Part shown: in pieces, positions 55,458-64,000 of the stretch | How positions within the stretch are numbered: position 1 is the stretch's first letter | Layout of the letters: each line of letters begins with the position of its first letter | NCBI GenBank assembly: GCA_030278955.1 | Contig: JAOANR010000002.1 | Coordinates: 23,546,057 to 23,610,056 of the forward strand | Source of the DNA: Hygrophila difformis | Taxonomy: Eukaryota > Streptophyta > Magnoliopsida > Lamiales > Acanthaceae | Length of the DNA: 64,000 nt | Reading direction: 5' to 3' | Notes under the pieces: model-generated | Told to the model about the DNA's origin: nothing | The model's database searches: none | The model's input: only the letters and a program-made list of their open reading frames with translations | Program-made: the position numbers and the translations under genes

Positions 55458-58400
55458 TGTAACACCCCGAAATTCATCCTCATAAGGTTTCAGAATGTTA
55501 CCGCCACACTTGTCAGTCAGGCTCGCCCTTTGGCTAACTTAATTGATAAGTGCTACGGCTAAATATCTTCACATATAAATTTTTGTAATATGTACTTTAA
55601 AAATAATTGCCAATTTTATAAAATATAGTCATAAGAGAATTTAAAATAGTTAATACCAGAGTCATTGTTCTTTCTCACGCGGAAGCATAAACTAAAGGCA
55701 ATATATAAGACATTAATAATTAAAAGTACGTGGTTCCTTAAAGCAACAATCTTTTTGATGAAAGGTAATCCCATCCCCAAATGCTCATGTTATGAGATTC
55801 AGTTCACATGTCAGCTCCAATATCTGTAAAAAGATAACACAACAACTTTTTATCAGTACAATGGTACTGAGTAAGTTAACTCGCTCCACTTTAAGAAGTG
55901 GATTTCAAAATAATGGTTGACACTCATTTAAAAAAAAAATAATTTTCACTTTTTCTTTTAAAAAGGATCACACACATTACCTTTAACAAAATAAATAACT
56001 TTCATTCTTACCATTGTAGCAACTATGCACAAGAGTACACTTTTCCATATATCATATCATATCATATCGATCATAAGTCATGATCAGCATGCAGCGGACT
56101 CATATACAGACACACTCCGGAGCCTCGGGTAACCTATCATGGATACACCCAAGAGTATAGACTCATACATGCAATAACGCCGTTTTGGCACAATTTATCA
56201 ACAATGCCGTCTTGGCATATTTAGAGGGGGAGGCCCCGCAAGACACATCCCTAGTGCATTAGCCCTCTATCAAGTATGGCATCTTACTCAAGTTAATAGT
56301 GCACAATGGATTTAAAAGAGTTTTTTCACAAATCTCCACATAATATCCTCTTTAAAAGAGTTTTCAACAATCTCAAGGGAGTAACCTCATAACAAGGGCA
56401 TTCAATAATGCCAAATATCATTTCAACATTTAACTCCCATATCAGTATCTCATAAATATAAAAATATCATTTCATGGATCTCAAAATCCAACAATTTTTC
56501 ATTTGGACAAAAAATCAAGTCCAACGTCGCAGTTTACGCCAAGTCAGTTTAAAAATTCATATGAAAGGTGATTGCTATGAAATTTAAACTGTAGATACTC
56601 AACACATAGGTGAACAAGTTTTATGTTTTACACTTTTCAAAATAAGGCATGGAAAATAGTTCAAAAATAGAGTTCTTTACAGAACATGTATTCTGCCAAA
56701 AATTCAATAGTGACTCTATAATTTTCAACAGGTTTTAAAAATAGTAATTCGTGACAAAAAATTCTAAAATTTTACCACACGGTAGATAACACATAGATAA
56801 ATATTTTTCATGAAGAAACCATTTGGCTTTGAGATACTTAAGACCTTCAAAAATGCGGATTTCAGAAAACACTATCATTTCTCAGATTTCAACAAAAAGA
56901 GATTTCGACCTTTCGATAAAGCGGATCCCATAACTTTTTGATACGAGTTCTAAAAATCATAAAATTTTCCAGAATTATACTCAACTCAATAAGGAACAAG
57001 TTTTATGAAGGAACCTTTGAGGGTTAATGAACCAAAATAGTTTAAAAAGATGGATCTTTGCGTAAACGAAAAACGGACAGATTTTGGTATAATGAGGGAA
57101 TTTTAATTTTGTACTCTTAAAACATGGATGGAGATCTCCAAACTTAAAGTAGAGAGTGTTAACTTACTGAATTGATGTACAAGAGCAAGGAGATTCAAAG
57201 ATAATGGCCGTTATAACACAAGATTCGCACCACAATTTACGGGTTTCGCTGAAATTTGACAAATAGAGGGAAATCAATTTATAGTATAAAAATAAAAGAT
57301 TTAGATCTCTAAGATACAAGTTTACAAGGAGGATATCTTACTAACCAAGTGTTGAGAAGAGTTAAAACTCTTAGAATGATGAAGGTTGCCAAGCCTACAA
57401 GACTCCACAATCCTTAAGATATGCTCACTATGTGGGAGAACTTTGAAGAATAAAATGGGTAGTGAATTTGGCTAATGAGATGGATGAGATTGGTGTGTTT
57501 GAAGGCTAGAAACTCCCTCTATTTATAGGCTAAGATTTGAACAATTGAACATGACACATTGTGAGAGTGATTACAACCTCACCAATCATCCAATTAAGTG
57601 TGTCTTGAGCAATAATGGTTAGAGTATTTGTATCCACTCATTTGGTCCTTATAGCCTAACAAAGAGGCTATTAATTTGGGAGGCTATTAATTTTGTCCAT
57701 CATGTTGTCTATTAACATAATGGTTTGCCTATTATGGAGGCTATTAATCTTGGTGGGTTCAAGAGATAATTGATCACCTTTCTTTGCTAGCCATTCATCC
57801 AAGACACTTGTTAATCATGTGGATTTTTCATCTATTTGTTTAGGAAGAAAATTTCTTGCAATTGCTTTTAACCTTATATTTGTGTAAGTAGTGTATAATG
57901 AAAATGATTGAAGTAATAGCTTGTCTACAAAAATTATTATTCTTGCCATTATTTAGTGGCATGCATTTATACTCAATGAGTTGGATATGATAATATAATA
58001 TTTATTTATTTATTTCAAGTATTATATTTATATTAATGTGCTTTCAAAAAGATAATATAATATACATGCATGGTTTTATTTTATTCATAACAATACTCAA
58101 ACCACAAAGTCTTCATGTCATCATTAAATAAAAATTATAATTTATGAATATATTTTCTTATATATAAAAGTTAATTCTCATAGATTCACATAAAAACTCA
58201 TACTTTTATTTTTATAAAAATTTATTTCATAATGAATATCAAAATACTTAAAATATTCACATACTATCCTCATAATAATTTTCAAGACCAATGTGTATAT
58301 ATATAAAAACTTATATATATAATTTAAACATTAGATTTAAAAAATATTCCATAAACTATATAATTCTATTACCCTTGATATTGAAATTCATATTTCTTTT

Positions 58401-58546
58401 GGAAAAGACAAATTTACCTATATAAATTTTCAAGTGTTGTTTTGTAGAAAAATCAATATACTAATTCTTTAAGCAAGTGATTAAATATTTAATAAAAGCC
58501 TCTTTAGTGAATTACAATTATTTCGGGTAATTTCTATGGTATTACA
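55458..58546 (-). repeat. 3' LTR (3.1 kb)
   Basis: 3,089 bp with TGTAACACCCC start and TATTACA end. Its middle (about 55860-56400) matches the LTR remnant at 20450-21389 in inverted order. It lacks the B-box-like minisatellite of the gag-only element. Confidence 0.92.
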
Positions 58547-58548
58547 AT

Positions 58549-58750
58549 CCACCCTCCTTAAGAATCAACTTCGTCCTCGAAGTTTTAATGAAAACTACTA
58601 TGGCAATCTAATATGCGGAATATAAGATAAAAGTTAATGGAAAAGAAAGAAAAAAAAAATTAGGAGATTTTGAACATACCCTATCAAGATTATGTCGGGT
58701 GGTTACATCCTCCTCCCCTTAAGCCTACAGTTATGTCCCCATAACTGTTA
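58549..58750 (-). promoter_or_regulatory. Polypurine tract and conserved palindromes
   Basis: AACTTCGTCCTCGAAGTT (about 58567-58584) and AGTTATGTCCCCATAACT (about 58731-58748) occur in the same order as in 7776-8060 and 62336-62582, with AAGGAGGGTGGAT in sense next to the LTR. Confidence 0.8.
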
Positions 58751-58751
58751 T

Positions 58752-59735
58752 TTAGTCGTTTAAAAAGAGATTGGGGTAGTGTTGCTTCATATCATCCTCT
58801 AGTTCCCATGTTGCTTCTTCCGTACCATGATTGGACCAAAGTACTTTAACAATCCGGGTGGTCTTGTTCCTTGTCGTTCTTTCTTTGATGTCGAGTATTT
58901 GGATTGGATACTCTTCATAAGTTAGATCTTCTTTGAGTTCAATTACTTCCTGTTGAAGTACATGGGTTGGGTCATGCACATATTTCTTTAACTGTGAAAC
59001 ATGGAACACATTGTGCACTCGAGATAGTTGTGGCGGTAGGGCTAGTCTATATGCCAGGGTTTCGACTCGTTCCAGAATGTCATACGGTCCAATATATCGA
59101 GGACTTAACTTTCCTCGCTTTCCAAAACGCATCACTCCTTTCATAGGTGATATTTTCAGCATAACCTTATCTCCAACTTGAAATTCTAGGTCTTGTCGCC
59201 TAACATCGGCATAACTTTTCTGTCGATCTTGTGCTGCCTTCATTTTCCCTTGGATCATCTTGATCTGTTGGGCCATGTCTTCAATGAGTTGCGGCCCAAC
59301 CACAATAGAATTCTCATATTTTTCCCAACATAATGGGCTTCGGCACTTGCATCCATAGAGTGCCTCAAGCGGTGCCATGCCTATACTAGCATGATAGCTG
59401 TTATTGTAAGAGAACTCTATCAAAGGTAGATGGTTTTCCCAACTTCCTTTAAATTCAAGAACGCATGCTCTCAGCATGTCCTCCAGTGTTTGGATTGTCC
59501 TTTCTGTTTGTCCATCCGTCATCGGGTGAAAAGCGGTGCTCATTTTAATTTGGGTACCAAGAGCTTCTTGCAGCTTGGTCCAAAAATGAGAGACAAATCT
59601 ACTGTCTCTATCAGAGATTATATCATGTGGCACTCCATGTCGTCGAACCACGTTATTGATATATGCTCTTGCTAATTGATCCATAGACCATGTATCCTTC
59701 ATTGGTATGAGGATCGCAATCTTTGTCAATTTATC
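58752..59735 (-). pseudogene. Integrase C-terminal part with chromodomain, split by a nested element
   Basis: The open frame covers the end of the Ty3-type integrase catalytic core (IISDRDSRFVSHFW with the second Asp, DGQTERTIQTLED with the Glu) and the GPY/F region (KLSPRYIGPYDILERV). A C-terminal chromodomain-like tail follows (IQILDIKERTTRNK, IVKVLWSNHGTEEATWELED). The chromodomain guides integration to marked chromatin. The N-terminal side, with the first Asp, is cut at 59735 by the LTR of the next element in the codons for DKLTKIAI. No stop is seen in the remaining part. Confidence 0.92.
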
Positions 59736-62335
59736 TGTAACACCCCGGTTTTTGGTAACCCAGGTCGGGATGTCACCGCCACATCTCCCTAGTAAGACAC
59801 GGTTTCTCCGAGCTTACTAAAGAGATGCAAGGCTAGGTATTACAGTGTTTAAAACATTTAAAGCATCCAAAATAGCCCATACAATATAAATCGAAAATAA
59901 TAATAGCATAGCGCAGCGGAAATATTTAGTTTAGTACAGTATCGCAGCGGAAAATTTAAATAGGGCCGACATGGCCAAAACACGGGTTAAACAGGCCCGT
60001 TCATAATATAGTCTAAGTACGAAATTTAAAAGCAAAATAAAAGTTCCCAAAATCCCATGCATGATTCGTGCTCACACATGCTCATTCCACATATTCTGTA
60101 AAGAAAGGAATAAAAACGGTTTTGATCAGCAAAATTGCTGAGTAAGTTAACACATGCATGATCGTAGGGTTTAAAAGCCATAACTTTAATAATTTAACAA
60201 AAGCATGATAATAACATAATATTTGATTTCATATAATCCATATCATATAGCACAATCTATCTCAGGCTCTATTTAATAACACATATCATATGGTTTAATC
60301 ATAAAGCCAAAATTTTAAATAAAACATTTAAATAATTTAATTTGACAACAATATCATTTAATCTAGTTTAATTTAATTTAGAATCCCCATTACATTCCCG
60401 ATTTGGTATCTCAAGTTTCACGATAAAGATCGCGATGTCAACAAGTTTAGCCGGTAGCCCGGCGGCCGCAGCCGTATCAGCCATACCCAGTACCACTCCG
60501 GAGCCTCGGGAAACCCATACGGATATTCACGAGAGTGTAGGCTCTAAGTTTCGCCGTTTTGGCAATATCACATTTCAAGTATAGCGCGCGGGGTCACCAT
60601 CGTCCATTACGGCACGAAGTGAATCGTTAGGGGGCACCCTGCAGAGCACTCACCCCTAATTTTAATTTATCAAGTTTGTAAGGGGATTTAGTTTTTTTTA
60701 AAATCTGACTTCCAATGTATTAATTTAGAAATAATATCTCAATTCGTTTCAACCCTAAAGGTTAATTCCATGTTTCAACAAGATCTCAAAATTTCGTTTC
60801 GGTAAATCACAGTTTACTCCAAAATTCGTCTAAAATCAGATTTAATTCCAAAAATTCCAAAATTTCATATCTGACTCGGAAACATCAAGATCTACAACTT
60901 TCGTGTTTTAACTTTTTCAATCCGAGATACCTAAGTAGGTCAAAATCGCTAATTTTTGCATAACAAGAAATCTGTCCGAGTTTACAGGTCACAGTTTAAA
61001 GATTTCAAGTTCTAACATATCAATTCAACTCCAAATTTAATGAAATTTGACAGGGATCATCTTAAGACATTTATCTACAACTTTCATGTTCGGCCAAAGA
61101 TCTAAAACAGCCTAGATCCTATGTCAAAAACGAGATCAAGATCAATCCTAAGTTCTGTCCAAGATTTCAAGATCTAAAATCAAACAGTTCGGTTTCAACG
61201 GGTTTTCACCTATCAAATCAACTCCAAAAATTCTCAAATTTTTACAGTAGCTAGGTCTAAGTCTTAGGAACGTTTTTCGTGTTTTAAGTTTTTCCGTTTG
61301 AGTTCGTTTTAAGGGTCGGAAAAATTCAACAATTCTGTTGCGTCGGTAGAAAACAAAAGTAGACAGATTTATGATTCTTGTCAAATCTTTTAGGTTTCGA
61401 ATGTTTTAAAATCTCCCAAAACCATGTAAGGTTAACTTACAGTGTCTATGAACGTCGGGAATGTCCAATTCGGAGGCGTGGCTTCCAGATCACCGTTTCT
61501 CCTCTCCGTTCGTCGGGTTCTACGATCTAGATTCGATACGGGGGTGTAGAAAGAAAAAGGAGATGATTAGGATTCGTTTTCGAATCGTTTATTGAATAGA
61601 GATTGGACCGAGACTTACCACGACTATGGAGATCTGTTGCGAACTCGTCCACAGCGTTCGTCTTGGTTTCGTGCCTCCGACGACTCCGGATTTAGGGTTC
61701 CGAACGTATAGAGTGCTTTAGGGTTTCGTAAACTTGTTCGGGGCTCCCAAGGGGCTTATTTATAGAATTCTAAGTCCCTAGGACGTCCAAGGCCGACCTA
61801 GAACTCTGGGGTCGAGAGGTGTTCAACCGAAAGTCGAAAAATCCGCGTTCGGGTGAGAGATTCACGCAACAACCAAATCTGTGGGGTGGCGCGGTCGTGG
61901 CGCGGTTTTCCCCTTCCAGCGCGCGGCCACCGCGCCGACTTCGCCTGGACTTCGGTCCGGGCGGGTCGTGCGATCCGTCGTGCGTTTCCGCCTCTCTTTC
62001 GGGTTTCTATCCCTCTTTGCTCCCGAATTCCGATTCCCGGGGTATATTCGAGTTCATACTTTCTCTCTAATTTTATTCTTAGTCTAGTTGGATGTTTTGG
62101 ACTCGAATACTCGAGTTCATTAGTGTCGGGTTTTGGTGTTCCATTTATCCATCCTTTTGTTTAATTAAATTCCTTTAATTCCTTTTTAAGTAAAAATCTC
62201 ATTTCTCATTTCCTTATATTTATTTATTTCTTTTATTTGCTGGATTTGTTTATTTATTTATAGTATTTATTTTATTTATTATTTATTTATTTAATTATTG
62301 TTTTACTTTATGTTGGAAAATTCTCGGGTATTACA
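59736..62335 (-). repeat. 3' LTR (2.6 kb)
   Basis: 2,600 bp, TGTAACACCCCGG to GGGTATTACA. It shares many blocks with the LTRs at 5085 and 9795 but has unrelated sequence where those carry the minisatellite (about 60400-60660). Confidence 0.93.
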
Positions 62336-62582
62336 GTCTACCCTCCTTAAGAATCAACTTCGTCCTCGAAGTTGTGTTTCGGCTTTTCTCGTCTCGTGCC
62401 AAGGTCTTGTGTTTGTTTTATTATGTTGTGACTGAACTTAGAATTAAAACTTCTAAGCTGCCTACGTACCCGGTAAAGGGATCAAGCCATAACGTAGTTC
62501 AAAAGTTTACAAAAATGCACGAAAAATTAGGGGGTATGACATCCTCTCCCCCTTAAGATTGCAGTTATGTCCCCATAACTGT
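62336..62582 (-). promoter_or_regulatory. Polypurine tract and conserved palindromes
   Basis: The layout is as in the two sister elements: AACTTCGTCCTCGAAGTT near 62357 and AGTTATGTCCCCATAACT near 62563, with an AAGGAGGGTAGAC purine tract in sense directly before the LTR. Confidence 0.8.
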
Positions 62583-64000
62583 GTCGGTATCGGTTTGGAA
62601 CAATGTCGGGTATCGTTCCCTCATATCGGATTCTACTTCCCAAGTTGCCGTCTCACTTTCGTGGTTTGACCAAAGAACCTTGATCATTTTGATGGTTTTG
62701 TTCCTCGTTACTCGTTCCTTAGTATCGAGAATACGCACTGGGACTTCTTCGTAAGTCAAATCTTCGTCTAGCTCAATTATCTCTGGTTGAAGTACATGTG
62801 TCGGGTCCGGCACATACTTCTTTAGTTGCGAGACATGGAAGACATTATGAACTCTATCTAAGTGTGGCGGTAAAGCCAATCGGTAGGCTAGAGTTCCGAC
62901 TCGTTCTAGAATTTCGTAAGGTCCTATGTATCGAGGACTTAACTTCCCTCGTCTGCCAAAGCGCATCACCCCCTTCATGGGTGATATCTTTAGCATGACC
63001 CTATCTCCCACTTGAAATTCTAGGTCTCGTCGTCTCACGTCGGCATAACTCTTTTGACGGTCTTGTGCGGCTTTCATCTTCCCTTGGATCACTTTGATTT
63101 GTTGAGCCATGTCTTCGATAAGTTGTGGTCCCACTACCACGGACTTATCGTTTCCTTCCCAGCTCAAAGGACTTCGGCACTTTCGTCCATACAATGCCTC
63201 GAAAGGTGCCATGCCGATACTCGCATGATAACTATTATTATAGGAAAACTCAATCAAGGGTAAATGAGATTCCCAATTCCCTTTGAATTCCAACACGCAT
63301 GCTCTCAGCATGTCTTCTAGTGTTTGGATTGTTCTCTCGGTTTGTCCATCCGTCATCGGGTGGAATGCGGTGCTCATCTTGATTTGAGTACCGAGAGCTT
63401 TTTGTAACTCCGTCCAGAAATGAGAGACAAATCTACTGTCTCTATCGGAAATGATATCATGGGGTACTCCATGTCGTCGTACCACATTATCAATGTAGGC
63501 TCGGGCCAATTGGTCCATAGTCCACGTGTCTTTCATTGGGATAAATATGGCTGTTTTCGTTAGCCTATCCACAGTCACCCAAATCTTGTTCATGCCTTTA
63601 GGTGATCGGGGTAATCCCGAGACAAAGTCCATTGAGATGCTATCCCACTTCCAACTTGGAATCTCTAGTGGTTGCATCAATCCTAAGGGTTTATGTCGCA
63701 CTGCCTTAACCTTTTGGCAGGTGAGACATCTCGCCACGAAGTTCGCCACTTCCTTCTTCATTCCCGGCCACCAATAGATCTTCTTCAGATCTTTGTATAG
63801 CTTGTCACCTCCGGGATGTACGGAATATGGCGTGTTGTGCCCTTCCTCCATCAACCTTTGCTTCAATTCGGCACATTTAAGAGGCACACACCATCTACCT
63901 TTAAAACGGATGCTTCCATCCTCGTGGACAGCAAATCCTATTGCCTTTCCTTCGGCAATATACTCTTTTATCTTCTCAAGTTTCGGATCGCCCGGTTGAG
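62565..64000 (-). CDS. Pol polyprotein, integrase part, partial at window edge
   Basis: The uninterrupted frame runs from beyond the right edge to the stop at 62565. From the N-terminal side it shows the end of the RNase H/integrase linker, and the zinc-binding H2C2 domain (HPGGDKLYKDLKKIYWWPGM, ARCLTCQKVK). The catalytic core has all three acidic residues (ISMDFVSGLP, IISDRDSRF, DGQTERTIQ). The GPY/F region and a chromodomain-like tail follow (VLWSNHESETATWEVESD). Integrase inserts the cDNA into nuclear DNA. No stop or shift is visible, so this copy may be fairly young and could supply pol to the gag-only relative. Confidence 0.93.
   Translation of the reverse strand, partial: QPGDPKLEKIKEYIAEGKAIGFAVHEDGSIRFKGRWCVPLKCAELKQRLMEEGHNTPYSVHPGGDKLYKDLKKIYWWPGMKKEVANFVARCLTCQKVKAVRHKPLGLMQPLEIPSWKWDSISMDFVSGLPRSPKGMNKIWVTVDRLTKTAIFIPMKDTWTMDQLARAYIDNVVRRHGVPHDIISDRDSRFVSHFWTELQKALGTQIKMSTAFHPMTDGQTERTIQTLEDMLRACVLEFKGNWESHLPLIEFSYNNSYHASIGMAPFEALYGRKCRSPLSWEGNDKSVVVGPQLIEDMAQQIKVIQGKMKAAQDRQKSYADVRRRDLEFQVGDRVMLKISPMKGVMRFGRRGKLSPRYIGPYEILERVGTLAYRLALPPHLDRVHNVFHVSQLKKYVPDPTHVLQPEIIELDEDLTYEEVPVRILDTKERVTRNKTIKMIKVLWSNHESETATWEVESDMRERYPTLFQTDTDTVMGT

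Larger units (their letters stand above)
55458..59735 (-). mobile_element. Chromovirus-type Ty3 element, 3' part
   Basis: A long LTR (55458-58546, TGTAACACC to ATTACA) is followed by the purine tract and conserved palindromes (58549-58750) and by the C-terminal integrase frame (58752-59735). A further element is inserted in that frame at 59735. The sense is minus. The remainder, including gag and the other LTR, lies beyond the nested insertion and outside the window. LTR length, chromodomain-like integrase tail and LTR ends match the Tekay/Del group. Confidence 0.9.
59736..64000 (-). mobile_element. Chromovirus-type Ty3 element, 3' part, running off the window
   Basis: The 3' LTR is 59736-62335, followed by the purine tract and palindromes (62336-62582) and the pol frame to the window edge. 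It is inserted in the integrase gene of the neighbouring element with duplication base TTATC (59731-59735). The LTR ends and internal 3' region are close to those of the gag-only element at 5085-12475. Confidence 0.93.

Overview
This window is plant nuclear DNA, most likely from a eudicot. The captured gene fragments are plant-type: a plastid chaperonin-60 beta, the EMB2004 leucine-rich repeat protein and a VPS2-type ESCRT-III protein, all with intron structure. The rest is nested plant transposons with long AAT/ATT microsatellites. I see no complete host gene, rRNA, tRNA gene or CRISPR array. The species cannot be told from the sequence.

Left part (1-18.5 kb): a decayed PIF/Harbinger element with divergent transposase (minus) and SANT/NAM-associated ORF1 (plus) is split by a Helitron (3405-18104; A|TC start, hairpin then CTAG|T end). 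The Helitron carries intron-containing fragments of three unrelated genes: CPN60B4-like, EMB2004-like and VPS2.2/2.3-like. One CPN60 exon is split by a gag-only chromovirus-type LTR element (5085-12475, duplication GTTAC). Each of its long LTRs holds ten copies of a motif matching the RNA polymerase III B box. After this come a small inverted-repeat element holding a hAT element (8-bp duplication TGTAGCAC) and an LTR remnant.

Centre (21.4-42.9 kb): a roughly 21.5-kb Mutator-like element (MULE) with long terminal inverted repeats and arrays of a CTTGGCCCGG motif. It holds a DUF1985/Ulp1-protease-like gene (plus) and a MURA transposase with one clear nonsense codon (minus), transcribed towards each other. 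Between their 3' ends lie six consecutive long hairpins (31.3-36.8 kb). At least two contain sequence that reads as the SNF2 domain of a CLASSY3/4-like protein, a host factor of RNA-directed DNA methylation. Diverged hairpins of a silencing gene inside an autonomous-type transposon are the most interesting feature here: they could make small RNAs against the host silencing machinery. This is inference and needs small-RNA data.

Right part (43-64 kb): MITEs, two tRNA-type SINEs on a duplicated segment, a Copia-like gag-only element, a non-autonomous Ty3-type element with short LTRs, and two more chromovirus elements. One is inserted in the LTR of the non-autonomous element, and the second is inserted in the integrase gene of the first. 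Pol of the last element runs off the right edge and looks intact as far as it is visible.
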